Assembly (NCBI RefSeq): GCF_036084755.1
Contig: NZ_CP107968.1
Location: 186,001 to 250,000 of the forward strand
Length of the DNA: 64,000 nt
DNA from: Streptomyces sp. NBC_00370
GTDB lineage: Bacteria > Actinomycetota > Actinomycetes > Streptomycetales > Streptomycetaceae
Direction: 5' to 3'
The notes under the pieces are model-generated. The model was not told the origin of the DNA, searched no databases, and worked only from the letters and a program-made list of their open reading frames with translations. Positions 33,806-42,760 of the stretch are shown here, piece after piece. The number at the start of each line of letters is the position of its first letter. The first letter of the stretch is position 1. The position numbers and the translations under genes were made by a program.

Positions 33806-34210
33806 CCCGCAACGACTACTCATCACACCGGCTCGGAGAGCAAGGGCAATGCCGGGTGGCGCCTTCGGGTTTCTCGCAGAGCCCCTGGCTGCAGCTCTCA
33901 GGCAGGGGCTGCTCTCTTTCTCCCTTGTCACGGCCTCAGTTGGCGGAGGCGCGTCGTGTTCGGGCGCTCGAGTTGTTCGCGGACGTCGTCTCGAATGCGG
34001 AGATCGCGAGGGCGGTCCGTTCTCGCGCGGCATGGGCTTTCACAGCGTTCAGCGGCACCTCAACCGCAAGGTCTGCCGCCGGTCTTCAAACCCCGCGAAG
34101 GAACGAAGCGATCGAACGAGGACGAGTTTCCTCGAGCAGCTTGACGCGGTGCCGCGGTCTCGGGGCGTCCGCAACTGCTGCAAGACCGCGCCTCGGGAAG
34201 AGATCCGCTG
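33806..34210 (+). pseudogene. IS630-like transposase N-terminal remnant
   Basis: Around 33910-34020 one frame reads 'LSPLSRPQLAEARRVRALEL' and 'DVVSNAEIARAVRS', the opening helix-turn-helix of IS630-type transposases. It then breaks into other frames ('VQRHLNRK') and no catalytic core remains. The rest of the gap shows nothing. Confidence 0.5.
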
Positions 34211-34257
34211 TTAAGGAACGATCGTTCTTGACTGATCGTTCCTTAACTGCCTATCGT
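34211..34257 (+). promoter_or_regulatory. Operator overlapping a promoter
   Basis: Arms TTAAGGAACGATC (34211-34223) and GATCGTTCCTTAA (34234-34246) are exact complements, and GAACGATCGTTC (34216-34227) is itself a palindrome. TTGACT (34228-34233) and TATCGT (34252-34257), 18 bases apart, make a good promoter for the TetR gene at 34265. Repressor binding would block it. Confidence 0.75.
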
Positions 34258-34264
34258 AGTGGTC

Positions 34265-34765
34265 ATGGGCAGGCCGAGAGCATTCGACGAGGACCAAGCG
34301 GTGCGTGCGGCCGTGGATCTGTTCGGCAGGCGCGCGTATGACGGTGTATCTGTTGACGACCTCGTCGCGCACCTAGGCGTGCACCGCAACAGTCTCTACA
34401 AGACGTTCGGCAGCAAGCGCGGCCTCTACCTGATCGCTCTGCGCCGCCACCTCGCCGACGATGTTCACTCGTTGCTCGACGCCCTCGCCGGCGCAACGGA
34501 TGCAGGGGCCGTGCTGCGGCTCGTCACGTCGGCCGACCTCGGCATGCTTCTCCTCGCGGCGATCGAACGCGCACCGGTCGACGAGGAGGTCGCCTTCGAG
34601 GTGACGGCCGCGTTGACCGCCGTCGACCAGGCGATCGCCGACGCACTCGGCGTTCCCGCCGACCTGGCCGCCGCCCTCACAGCCGCCGCGCTTGGCCTCC
34701 TCCTGCGCGGCAACCCCGACAAAGTCGCCGCCGCGCTGACCCAGCGCCTCGGCCCCCTCACCTGA
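34265..34765 (+). CDS. TetR family regulator
   Basis: A 166-residue, rather short TetR protein. It opens 'GRPRAFDEDQAVRAAVDLFGRRAYDGVSVDDLVAHLGVHRNSLYKTFGSKRGLYL' in the usual order of DNA-binding helices. The C-terminal domain is truncated relative to the ~195-residue norm but still ends smoothly in helices. ATG 34265 leaves a leader of only a few bases if the promoter at 34228-34257 is used. It is first in a likely three-gene operon with a PH-like protein and a secreted hydrolase. Confidence 0.85.
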   Translation: MGRPRAFDEDQAVRAAVDLFGRRAYDGVSVDDLVAHLGVHRNSLYKTFGSKRGLYLIALRRHLADDVHSLLDALAGATDAGAVLRLVTSADLGMLLLAAIERAPVDEEVAFEVTAALTAVDQAIADALGVPADLAAALTAAALGLLLRGNPDKVAAALTQRLGPLT

Positions 34766-34779
34766 AAAGGGAACCTGAC

Positions 34780-35130
34780 ATGGCACTGATACGTATCGTC
34801 GGCGACGACCTCGTCGTCGTGCTGGAGGGTCTCGACAAACTCTGGGCCTTCAAGGGCCGCCTGACCATCCCGCTGGCCAACGTCCGTGGTGCGACCGCCG
34901 ACCCCGGTATTGCCACCGACCCCAAGGGGATCCGCGCGCCAGGCTCCCACGTACCCGGTGTGATCACCGCAGGCACATTCCATCAGGATGGTGACAAGGT
35001 GTTCTGGGACGTCAAGGATCCGTCGAAGGCCGTCGTGGTCGAACTCGCCGACGAGAAGTACGCACGCCTGGTTGTCCAGGTCGACGACCCCCGCGCGACT
35101 GTTGCCCTGGTCGAGAACGCCCTTGTCTGA
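34780..35130 (+). CDS. Small beta-rich protein, PH-like
   Basis: A 116-residue soluble protein with alternating beta strands: 'ALIRIVGDDLVVVLEGLDKLWAFKGRLTIPLANVRGATAD' and 'KVFWDVKDPSKAVVVELADEKYARLVVQVDDPRATV'. This pattern resembles bacterial PH-like domains. No catalytic motif is evident. It lies 14 bases after the TetR gene and 13 before the hydrolase, so it is in an operon with both. Its function is unknown. Confidence 0.75.
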   Translation: MALIRIVGDDLVVVLEGLDKLWAFKGRLTIPLANVRGATADPGIATDPKGIRAPGSHVPGVITAGTFHQDGDKVFWDVKDPSKAVVVELADEKYARLVVQVDDPRATVALVENALV

Positions 35131-35143
35131 CGGAGGTAGGCCA

Positions 35144-36172
35144 ATGTTTCGCCACTTGGCAGCCGCCTTGATGGCTCTGGCCGTCGGCACCGCCACGCTG
35201 GCCGGGGCGACGCCCGGTCTCGTGCCTGCCGCCGACCGCGAGGTCGTCTTCACGTCCGACGGAACGACCGCGTACGGCACCCTGCACGTTCCCGAGCATC
35301 GTGCGGGGCAACGGCTGCGGGCGGCACTGCTGCTGCCCGGCAGCGGTCCCACCGACCGCGACGGCAACCAACCGCCTGGGTCCGCACCGCACACCCTGGC
35401 CCAGTTGGCCGACGCGCTCGACAGGGACGGAATCGCCACCCTGCGGTTCGACAAGTACGGCACCGGCCGCACCGGACTCGGCGCCTACCAGGACCACCCG
35501 GAAGAACTCGACTACCCGGCATTCATCCGCCAGGCACGGGCCGCCTACAACTCGCTGCGCGATCAGCCGGAAACCGACGCGCGCGCCCTGCTGGTCGTCG
35601 GACACAGCGAAGGCGCGATGACGGGACTACTGCTGGGCGGCACCGTTCACCCGCGTCCGACCGGCCTGGCGCTTCTACAACCGCAGGCAATCCGCATGCT
35701 GGACCTGGTCACGCTCCAACTCAAGGCCCAAGTCGCCGAAGCGACCCGGCAGGGCCAGTTCACACGGGAGCAGCAACGCGCCGTCAACGCAGCCACCGAT
35801 GCCGCCGTCGTTTCTCTTCGGGAACACCGACCGGTCGACACCACCGATCTGCCTCCTGCGATCGCCACACTCTTCGAGGCATTCCAAGGACCGAACGCCC
35901 GGTTCGTGGAGAGCGACGACGCCGTCTACCCACCGGACACCGTCGCCGCACTCCAGCCCGGAACCAGGGTGCTGCTGACATGCGGCACGCACGATGCCCA
36001 AGTCCCTTGCGTCACAACGAACGCCCTGGCGACCGCCCTACGCCACGCGCATACCGGTGGACCGGGCCGAGTGACGCTGCCGGGAGTGGACCATCTGCTG
36101 CACGACACCGACCACCCGAACTCGCTCGCGCCGCCCGTACTCGACGCCCTTCGCCGGTTCGCTCAACACTGA
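35144..36172 (+). CDS. Secreted alpha/beta hydrolase
   Basis: A 342-residue alpha/beta hydrolase with an export signal 'MFRHLAAALMALAVGTATLAGA' (residues 1-22). The core motifs are 'AALLLPGSGPTDRDGNQ', 'IATLRFDKYGTGRT', the nucleophile elbow 'VVGHSEGAMTGL' (~Ser 151), the Asp region 'LTCGTHDAQVPC' and the His in 'LPGVDHLLHDT'. It resembles serine hydrolases of the DUF3887/esterase type. CGGAGGT precedes ATG 35144. It is the last gene of the TetR operon and may degrade an external ester. Confidence 0.82.
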   Translation: MFRHLAAALMALAVGTATLAGATPGLVPAADREVVFTSDGTTAYGTLHVPEHRAGQRLRAALLLPGSGPTDRDGNQPPGSAPHTLAQLADALDRDGIATLRFDKYGTGRTGLGAYQDHPEELDYPAFIRQARAAYNSLRDQPETDARALLVVGHSEGAMTGLLLGGTVHPRPTGLALLQPQAIRMLDLVTLQLKAQVAEATRQGQFTREQQRAVNAATDAAVVSLREHRPVDTTDLPPAIATLFEAFQGPNARFVESDDAVYPPDTVAALQPGTRVLLTCGTHDAQVPCVTTNALATALRHAHTGGPGRVTLPGVDHLLHDTDHPNSLAPPVLDALRRFAQH

Positions 36173-36433
36173 CGCCGGCCGACAACATCCCCGAGAACCC
36201 GGATCTGGCACAGACCTTGGGAAGCTGCCGCGGAGGGGGTGGTTCGGATCCGGCAAGGTAATCGGAACCCGCTCACGAGTATCAATGTCAGTGCCCGATG
36301 CGAGTATGCGGGCGACCATACGCAAGGAAGTCAGCATGGGTACCTGATATACCGGCCCGCTCGACAGCGACACAGCCGCCCGGCAGGCCGAACACCTCGC
36401 CGACGGCCCCGACCATGACCGACACGGTGCGTG

Positions 36434-37453
36434 TCACATGTGGACGATCCACTTGCCTCGGGTGTGGTCGTTTCGCAGGTCGGTGTAGGCCCGCGCCGCG
36501 TCGGCCAGCTTGTACCGGCGGCCGATGGAGACCGGCAGCGTACCGGTCACGGCTTTGGCGGCCAGGGTGTCCAGGTCGCCGGGTTCCGCGTGGGTGAACA
36601 GCGTCTCCACGGTGAGGTGTTCGAGGTCGAAGTCGGCGGGGTCGGGTGCCGGGTGGGCGATGTTCAGCAGCCGGCCGCCGGGCCGGATCGCGCGGGCGAA
36701 GGGCGGCAGCTCCGTTCCCGGCAGGGCCAGGTTGACCAGGGCGTCGATGCCGTCGGGATAGCGCCGTAGTGTCTCGTCCAGCAGGTCGGTCGCACGGTGG
36801 TCGATCACCTCGGCGGCGCCCAGCGCACGCATCGCCTCCTCGTCGGTAGGAGTCGAGGTGGCGATGAGATGCACGCCCGCCTCCGCGAGCACCGGGAGCA
36901 CGGCGCTGCCCGTGCCGCCCGTCGCGCCGATGACAAGGACCTTTTCGCCCGGTGCGAACCGGCCCTGCCGCAGCAGCGGCAGAGCCGTCAGGCCCACAAG
37001 CGCGAGCGCTGCCGCGTGCTCGGCGGGCAGGGCCGGCGGGCGCAGCGCCACCGCCGGGGTGTCGGCATCGAAGACGGCGTACTCGGCCAGTGTGCCGGTG
37101 GTCAGGGACGGTGGCGAGGACACGATCGCCGCCAGGGCCGCCGAGCCGCGCGGCAGCGCCATGCCGAACACCTCGTCACCCACGGCGAATCGGCCGGCTC
37201 CGGGGCCGGCCCCCGGGCCCGTCTTGGTCACTGTGCCCGCGAAGTCACTGCCGGGCACATGCGGGAAGTCCAGCTCAGCCACCGCGCGCATAGTGCCGCT
37301 CAACGCCACGACATCGGCCGGGTTCAGCGCGGCAGCCCGCAGCCGCACCTGGATCTGGCCCGGTCCGGGCTCGGGTATCGGGATTGCGCGTGTCGCCAGT
37401 GTCTCGGGCGGACCGTAGTCGTCAGCGACCACCGCCGTCATCGTGGCTTCCAT
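36434..37453 (-). CDS. Zinc-independent MDR quinone oxidoreductase
   Basis: A 339-residue NADPH-dependent medium-chain reductase. Landmarks are 'VVADDYGPPETLATRAIPIPEPGPGQIQVRLRAAALNPADV' (given in order), 'FPHVPGSDFAGTVT', the cofactor motif 'VLVIGATGGTGSAVLPVLAEAG' and 'GALAGTELP'-like 'LPGTELPPFARAIRPGGRLLNI', with the terminal 'HTRGKWIVHM'. It lacks zinc-ligand Cys residues, as expected for the quinone-reductase subgroup. AAGAGG lies 9 bases before ATG 37453. It is divergent from a TetR gene with two operators in between. Confidence 0.9.
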   Translation of the reverse strand: MEATMTAVVADDYGPPETLATRAIPIPEPGPGQIQVRLRAAALNPADVVALSGTMRAVAELDFPHVPGSDFAGTVTKTGPGAGPGAGRFAVGDEVFGMALPRGSAALAAIVSSPPSLTTGTLAEYAVFDADTPAVALRPPALPAEHAAALALVGLTALPLLRQGRFAPGEKVLVIGATGGTGSAVLPVLAEAGVHLIATSTPTDEEAMRALGAAEVIDHRATDLLDETLRRYPDGIDALVNLALPGTELPPFARAIRPGGRLLNIAHPAPDPADFDLEHLTVETLFTHAEPGDLDTLAAKAVTGTLPVSIGRRYKLADAARAYTDLRNDHTRGKWIVHM

Positions 37454-37495
37454 CCGAAGGCGCCTCTTCTCTTCTCGTCGACGACCGCACAAACG

Positions 37496-37550
37496 GACCG
37501 TACGGTCAGGTTGCGACCGTAGCACGCAAGCGGACCGCTCGGTCCGCTTG
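37496..37550. promoter_or_regulatory. Two TetR-type palindromes
   Basis: GACCGTACGGTC (37496-37507) is a perfect 12-base palindrome. CAAGCGGACCG-CT-CGGTCCGCTTG (37527-37550) has perfect 11-base arms. Both contain the GGACCG...CGGTC core and lie between the divergent reductase and TetR genes. Confidence 0.82.
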
Positions 37551-37597
37551 CTACGATGAGCCGATACCGGGTGGAGCGACAGAGGCGAGGTGAAGAC

Positions 37598-38266
37598 GTG
37601 CCGGACACACCGAGCACGTCCGCGCCCGAGCAGCCGCAGCCGCGCCCGCTGCGCGCCGACGCCGTCCGGAACCGGCGGCTCCTGCTGGATGCCGCAGCGG
37701 GCGCGTTCGCCGAGCACGGCGTGGAGGCGTCGATCGCGCAGATCGCCGCGCGGGCCGGCGTCGGCAAGGGCACGGTGTTCCGGCATTTCGCCACCAAGGA
37801 ACAGCTCGTCGCCGCGATCCTCGCCGACCACCTTGATACGTTCGCCGCTTCGAGCACGGCACTGCTGGACGCGGACGACCCCACGGCCGCCCTGCTGGAG
37901 TTCATGACGTCCGGTGTCGAACGGATGTCTGCCGACCGGTCCTTCTGTCAGGTCACGACGGAGATGGTGCGGGGTGAGCCGCAGGTGCGCGCCGCGAGTG
38001 AGCGGCTCGCGAGGGTCGCGGAGGCACTGACGGACCGGGCACGGCGGCAGGGCGCCGTACGTGACGATGTGACAGGACATGACGTCGTGGTGCTGATCAG
38101 CGCCGCGTACCAGGTCACGGCGCCCATGCAGAGTGTCGATCCGGGGCTCTGGCGACGATATCTGGCGCTGATCTTCGACGGCTTGCGCAGCGAGGCCGCA
38201 CATCCGCTCCCCCACCCGGCGCCGGGCCGCGACCAGTTCAGCGCGGTAGCCGAGACCGATAAATAG
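37598..38266 (+). CDS. TetR family regulator
   Basis: A 222-residue TetR protein: 'NRRLLLDAAAGAFAEHGVEASIAQIAARAGVGKGTVFRHFATKEQLVAAILADHL' is the DNA-binding domain in family order (~28-80). The ligand domain has 'FMTSGVERMSADRSFCQVTTEMV', the SBP/TetR_C_33-type core. GTG 37598 follows GAGGTGAAG; an upstream ATG at 37556 lacks a site and overlaps the operators' downstream flank. It is divergent from the MDR reductase, its likely target. Confidence 0.88.
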   Translation: MPDTPSTSAPEQPQPRPLRADAVRNRRLLLDAAAGAFAEHGVEASIAQIAARAGVGKGTVFRHFATKEQLVAAILADHLDTFAASSTALLDADDPTAALLEFMTSGVERMSADRSFCQVTTEMVRGEPQVRAASERLARVAEALTDRARRQGAVRDDVTGHDVVVLISAAYQVTAPMQSVDPGLWRRYLALIFDGLRSEAAHPLPHPAPGRDQFSAVAETDK

Positions 38267-38634
38267 ACGGCGTTTCGCTCTGCTATGCCGTCCTGATTCG
38301 CCAGGAGTAAGGCTAATTCAGCGTCACGCCACCCTGGGGTTGTCTTGGCGGAGGCAAACGGGCTGATCGCCTGCCCAACGGACCGCGGCCGAGCTGCTCC
38401 ACAGATCGGCAACCGATCGGAATCCCAAGTGCTGGACGAGCGACCTCACTTCAGCGCACGCTGCACACCCACCAGACCGCGGCAACACGAACCCACGCCG
38501 AGCAACCCAGTGATTCGGCTCGCATCGTCAACGGGCCAATCGACATGCGATCCAGCGTCCGCCGTCTCAGTCGACACCTCGGTGAAGACCGGAGCCTCTG
38601 GCTTCGCAGGTAGTTCCCTGACTAAAGTCAGAGA
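38267..38634. other. Gene-free stretch
   Basis: No gene is supported. It holds the palindrome at 38618-38631 just before the next start codon. Confidence 0.5.
38618..38631. promoter_or_regulatory. Palindrome abutting a start codon
   Basis: CTGACT-AA-AGTCAG has perfect 6-base arms and ends 3 bases before ATG 38635. TAAAGT inside it (38623-38628) is placed as a -10 box for a leaderless mRNA. Confidence 0.6.
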
Positions 38635-39534
38635 ATGGACATGGTGCAGATCGACCAGGTGCGGCAGTTCAACCGCACTGTCACCGAACGCGTGGGTGTG
38701 CTCCACGACCACTACCTGGGCCGCGACCGGCCCATCGGTGAAGCCCGGCTGCTCTGGGAGATCGGTGAGGAGGGCCAGGACGTACGCCAACTGCGCGAGC
38801 GCCTCGCGCTCGACTCCGGGTACGTCAGCCGGCTGCTGCGCTCCCTGGAGGCCGACGGCCTGGTGACGGTGGAGCCGCAGGCCCGGGACGCACGGGTACG
38901 CACCGTCGGGCTCACTGATGCGGGCCGCGCTGAGCGCGCGATGCTCGACGGTCGCAGCGAAGAGCTGGCCAGCTCTCTCCTGGAACCGCTCAACACGGCC
39001 CAGCGCGCCCGGCTGACCGTAGCCATGGCCGAGGTCGACCGGTTGCTGACCGCCGGGACGGTCGCGCTGGACACGGTTGACCCGAACCACCCCGACGCCC
39101 AGTACTGCCTGCGGTCCTACTTCGCCGAGGTGCAGCAACGCTTTGAAAACGGCTTCGACCCTGCGCGGAGCCTGCTGCCGGACGCGGGCGAACTCCGCCC
39201 ACCGCACGGCCTGTTTCTGGTTGCGCGACTACACGGCGAGCCCGTCGGCTGCGCCGGTCTGAAGTTGCCCCCCGGCGCCCCGGCCGAGATCAAACGCATG
39301 TGGGTCGCGCCCCGCACCCGGGGCCTCGGCCTCGGCCGCCGATTCCTGACCGAGCTGGAGAATCGAGCCGCCCAGCAAGGCTGCGACGTACTGCGCCTGG
39401 ACACCAACAAGACGCTCAGCGCGGCGATCGGCCTCTACCACTCCAGCGGCTTCCAGGAGGTCCCTGCCTTCAACGACGAGCCATATGCCCACCACTGGTT
39501 CGAGAAGCAGCTCACCGCACCACCATCGCGATGA
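38635..39534 (+). CDS. MarR-GNAT fusion regulator/acetyltransferase
   Basis: A 299-residue fusion. Residues 1-~145 form a MarR winged helix: 'VRQFNRTVTERVGVLHDHYLG', 'LRERLALDSGYVSRLLRSLEADGLVTV' and 'ARDARVRTVGLTDAGRAE'. Residues ~150-299 form a GNAT acetyltransferase: 'GLKLPPGAPAEIKRMWVAPRTRGLGLGRRFLTELE' holds the RGLGLG acetyl-CoA loop, and 'LRLDTNKTLSAAIGLYHSSGF' follows. Such fusions are known in actinobacteria and could couple acetylation to repression. The start codon lies 4 bases after a palindrome, so it may be autoregulated and leaderless. Confidence 0.88.
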   Translation: MDMVQIDQVRQFNRTVTERVGVLHDHYLGRDRPIGEARLLWEIGEEGQDVRQLRERLALDSGYVSRLLRSLEADGLVTVEPQARDARVRTVGLTDAGRAERAMLDGRSEELASSLLEPLNTAQRARLTVAMAEVDRLLTAGTVALDTVDPNHPDAQYCLRSYFAEVQQRFENGFDPARSLLPDAGELRPPHGLFLVARLHGEPVGCAGLKLPPGAPAEIKRMWVAPRTRGLGLGRRFLTELENRAAQQGCDVLRLDTNKTLSAAIGLYHSSGFQEVPAFNDEPYAHHWFEKQLTAPPSR

Positions 39535-39694
39535 GAAGCCAGATGGACCGGCAGCCTGCCAGGTGGCTCCGGCCGCTGACGACCTGCTCCTCGTGGTGCG
39601 CCTAAAGCCAGTGGTCGTCCTGGAACTCGGCAGGGACCTGGTCCTCTGAATGATTCCGTTGGCGGGTTATGGCGCCACCTGCGATCATCCGCTC

Positions 39695-40555
39695 ATGCTG
39701 ACCTTCGACGTGCCCGACGGGACCCGCCTCGCCTATCACCGAATGGGCGCCGGGGGTGATCGACCGCTCGTCTGCATCCCCGGCGGGCCGATGATGCGCT
39801 CCGCCTACTTCGGCGATCTCGGTGGGCTGGCGGCGCAGCGAGAGTTGGTGCTGCTGGACCTGCGCGGCACGGGGGACTCGGCCAAGCCCGCCGACCTCGC
39901 GGGCTCGCGGGTGGACCGTCAGGCCGAGGACATCGAGGCGCTTCGTGTCACTCTCGGTCTGGAGCAGCTGGATCTGCTTGGCCATTCGGCCGCCGGTGAC
40001 CTCGTGCTGGCCTATGGTGCCCGCTACCCGGAGCGGGTGCGCTCGCTCGTACTGGTCTGCGCGCGTGCGCGCACTGCCGGGATCGACTTCCCTGTCGAGC
40101 GGCGGCGCGAGGCACTGGAGCTGCGCCGGGACGAGCCTTGGTACGAAGAGGTCCGGCCGGCCTTCGAGCGGGCGGTGTCCGGGGCGGCGAGCGACGAGGA
40201 CTTCGCGCTGCTCGACCGCCTCTCCTACGGCCGCTGGGACGCCGCTGCGCAGACACATGCCGCCTTGTGCGAGGAGTGGTTCGACGAGACGGCGGCGGGT
40301 GCCTACCTGTCCCCGGGCGCCTTCGACGGCGCGGACGCCGCCCGTGCCGTACTGGCCGACCTGGAGGCGCCGGTCCTGGTGCTGTCCGGTGCGCTGGACG
40401 GCTCTCCGCGTCCGGACTCCGCCGCCGAGGTGGCCGGGCTGTTCCCACACGGCGAGCACATTGTTCAGGCGGACGCCGCACACAACCCGTGGGTGGACGG
40501 TCCGGACGACTTCGTCCGGACCGTCACCGAGTTCCTCGCCAGGGACCATCACTAG
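39695..40555 (+). CDS. Alpha/beta hydrolase (proline iminopeptidase-like)
   Basis: A 286-residue alpha/beta hydrolase. The motifs are 'LVCIPGGPMMRSAYFGDL' (oxyanion HGGPG-like), 'LLDLRGTGDSAKP', the nucleophile elbow 'DLLGHSAAGDLVLAYGARYPERV' (Ser ~105), 'LVLSGALDGSPRPDSAAEV' and the His in 'QADAAHNPWVDGP'. It resembles proline iminopeptidases or lactone hydrolases; the substrate is not evident. ATG 39695 is the family start. It is 160 bases downstream of the MarR-GNAT gene on the same strand. Confidence 0.85.
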   Translation: MLTFDVPDGTRLAYHRMGAGGDRPLVCIPGGPMMRSAYFGDLGGLAAQRELVLLDLRGTGDSAKPADLAGSRVDRQAEDIEALRVTLGLEQLDLLGHSAAGDLVLAYGARYPERVRSLVLVCARARTAGIDFPVERRREALELRRDEPWYEEVRPAFERAVSGAASDEDFALLDRLSYGRWDAAAQTHAALCEEWFDETAAGAYLSPGAFDGADAARAVLADLEAPVLVLSGALDGSPRPDSAAEVAGLFPHGEHIVQADAAHNPWVDGPDDFVRTVTEFLARDHH

Positions 40556-40872
40556 AAACAGGTCCCTGCGGTCAGCGTGACCTCTGACAGTCACCTGCTG
40601 CGGTGCGGACGGCGACGAACCGCCGCCCTCCCCCGCTGACGCTGCCGTCAACTACTGCCGCCACCCACGCAGAAGCCCTGCCAGAACGTGCCTGGCAGGG
40701 CGGCGCTACGAGTGCCCCTTGTGGGAAATGCGCCATGTCAGCGCTCGACAGCGCGCACCATCTGCTCAGTAAATGCGTAGCGATGTGCGGAACTTCGGTA
40801 ATAGGGTCCGGCCCGGACGGGATCCTGCGTCGGGCTGGCGCAAGCAACTCGACTGACCCTGGGGGGCGTTAC
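40556..40872. other. Gene-free stretch
   Basis: The frame of the next gene stays open upstream to 40603 but shows no conserved sequence. CCTGCCAGAACGTGCCTGGCAGG (~40678-40700) is a stem-loop that may end the hydrolase transcript. Confidence 0.45.
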
Positions 40873-41619
40873 GTGGAGGGATTCGATCCCAAGACGAGCT
40901 TCGGATATGAGATGTCCCAGCGGTACGACGACGATCCACGCGGTGATGAGGCCGACGCAGTCGAATTCCTGGCCAGGCTTGCAGGACAACAGGATGCTCT
41001 GGAATTCGCAGTGGGCACCGGCCGAATCGCGCTGCCCCTCATGCGGGCCGGGGTGCGGGTGGACGGGATCGAGCTGTCGCAAGACATGGTCGACCGGATG
41101 CGTGAGAAGCCGGGTGGCGACCAAGTCCACGTGACCATGGGCGACATGTCCCACGTCACCACCGGCCATACCTACGGGCTGGTTTACCTGGTCTTCAACA
41201 CCATCGGCAACCTGCTCACCCAAGAGGACCAGGTCCGATGCTTCCAGAACGCCGCCAGCCACCTCACCGAGGACGGCGTATTCGTCATCGAATGCCGCAT
41301 TCCCACCGAACCCTCACGCCCCGGGCATCAGTACCTGGACACCGAGCAGGTCGGCCTCGAGCACGTCGACCTCGGTGCTGGGCGGTACGACCCGCTGACC
41401 CAGGTCCTCGACCTGAACCACATCCGCATCAGCAGCGGCGGTATCAGACTCTTCCCCATCAGGCTGCGCCTGGCCCACCCACCCGAGTTCGACCTCATGG
41501 CCCGTATCGCCGGGCTCCGGCTACGCGAACGCCGGGGTGGCTGGAACGGGGAGCCGTATGACGCCGCCAGTTGGCGCCACATCAGCGTGTACGAACGAGC
41601 AGACAGCACTGTGCACTAA
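40873..41619 (+). CDS. SAM-dependent methyltransferase
   Basis: A 248-residue class I methyltransferase of the Methyltransf_25 type. The opening 'TSFGYEMSQRYDDDPRGDEADAVEFLARLA' is typical, motif I is 'ALEFAVGTGRIALPLMRAG' (~50-68), the acidic residue is in 'GVRVDGIELSQDMV', and 'YGLVYLVFNTIGNLLTQEDQV' is motif IV and beyond. It ends 'WRHISVYERAD'. GTG 40873 was chosen because conservation begins there and it follows a G-rich stretch. The substrate is unknown. Confidence 0.85.
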   Translation: MEGFDPKTSFGYEMSQRYDDDPRGDEADAVEFLARLAGQQDALEFAVGTGRIALPLMRAGVRVDGIELSQDMVDRMREKPGGDQVHVTMGDMSHVTTGHTYGLVYLVFNTIGNLLTQEDQVRCFQNAASHLTEDGVFVIECRIPTEPSRPGHQYLDTEQVGLEHVDLGAGRYDPLTQVLDLNHIRISSGGIRLFPIRLRLAHPPEFDLMARIAGLRLRERRGGWNGEPYDAASWRHISVYERADSTVH

Positions 41620-41639
41620 CCTCGCGCCTTGGGGTCAGT

Positions 41640-42041
41640 TCGGTCTGCCGGGGGTGAGACCGGTTCCGGTGAGGAAGCCCTTGAGGATGCCGTGCCGGTA
41701 TTGCAGCGGCTTGGGCCTCCTGCGGAGCAGGGTCTCCAGTTCGCTGAGCGAGGTCGGGTGCGTAACCGTGCAGCAGGACGACCGTCAGCCAGTCCCGCTC
41801 CGCCACGGGCGCCTTCATCCTCTTCGAGACGTGCGTGTTCAGTGGGTCCCACACCACGATGAGCGAGGCCTTGAGAAGAAGGTGGGCGCTGTCGAGCAGG
41901 CGGCTGTAATCCGTCTCGCTCAGCGAGCAGCGGCAGCCGGGTGACTCCGGAGATGCTGTAGGCGACATGAAGCCTGCGCCCGATCAGCGTCTGGACCCCC
42001 GCGGCGGTCCATACCTGGTCATCGGTCCAGCCATGAGCCAT
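41640..42041 (-). pseudogene. IS630 family transposase, deleted and frameshifted
   Basis: The - strand reads 'AHGWTDDQVWTAAGVQTLIG' (winged helix of IS630). A deletion then joins it to 'DYSRLLDSAHLLLKASLIVVWDPLNTHVSKRM' of the DDE domain (in another frame), and a third frame gives the closing 'LQYRHGILKGFLTGTGL'. The central catalytic part is missing. It starts 8 bases from the end of the nucleotidyltransferase gene. Confidence 0.75.
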
Positions 42042-42048
42042 TGGCCCC

Positions 42049-42642
42049 TCATCCAGCCAGTCCGCGAGCCGTGCGTAGCTGCGCGAGTTCGCCTGCGCGA
42101 CGGTGGTCCTTCGGCCGGCCGAGGGCCCGCCGCATGAGGATCAGGTCGTCCAGTGCGGCGTAGCGGATGGTGAATCCGGCGGGGTCACCGGTGATCTCGG
42201 CCGAGGTCAGGCAGGGGGTGACATCCATGGCGCCCCAGGGCAGGGCAGGAGTGCATAGGTCTCCGCTGGCGCCGGCAACCTTGTATGCGACCTGTGAGCG
42301 GCGGAGATCGGGCAGTTCAACGCAGCCGGACCGGGCCAAGGCGTCGCGCAAGGCGTGCGCCTCGTCAGGTGTGCCGTCCCAGAGCAGGTCGAGGTCCCCC
42401 GTCAGTTCGGTGGAGCCGTGCATGATGCCGGCGACCTGACCGATGACCACCGCGCGCGAGCCCGTGTCATGGAGTGCTTCGAGGAAGGGGAAAGGGTCGA
42501 AGCCCAGCGCACCGTCGGTCGCGAAGGTACCCAGCACGTCGTCTGCGTCCTCTGGGCAGCGCCCGCTGGGAACACGCTCTCGCGTTGCGTCCTCGGTTCG
42601 GGCGATGGCCTGCCGCAGGCGCAGGGCAGCTGTCTGGCTCAT
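42049..42642 (-). CDS. Nucleotidyltransferase-like protein
   Basis: A 197-residue protein. The core 'FLEALHDTGSRAVVIGQVAGIMHGSTELTGDLDLLWDG' (~52-90) matches minimal nucleotidyltransferases, in which the G(S/G)xxxxG...T.D.D motif holds the metal-binding acids (DLDLL). The C-terminal 'YAALDDLILMRRALGRPKDHRRAGELAQLR' is the usual helical tail. Such proteins occur in AbiEii/MNT toxin systems, but no antitoxin partner is adjacent. ATG 42642 was preferred over 42657. Its 3' flank was hit by an IS630 element. Confidence 0.75.
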   Translation of the reverse strand: MSQTAALRLRQAIARTEDATRERVPSGRCPEDADDVLGTFATDGALGFDPFPFLEALHDTGSRAVVIGQVAGIMHGSTELTGDLDLLWDGTPDEAHALRDALARSGCVELPDLRRSQVAYKVAGASGDLCTPALPWGAMDVTPCLTSAEITGDPAGFTIRYAALDDLILMRRALGRPKDHRRAGELAQLRTARGLAG

Positions 42643-42760
42643 GAACCCATCCAACACGGTCGGCGCCTACCGCTGATCAGAAGTGGTCCAGCACCTGTCA
42701 CGAACAGGCGCTCGCACTATGCGGGCCTCAAGCCTGCGCCCGGCCCGCGAGTCGGCAAGG

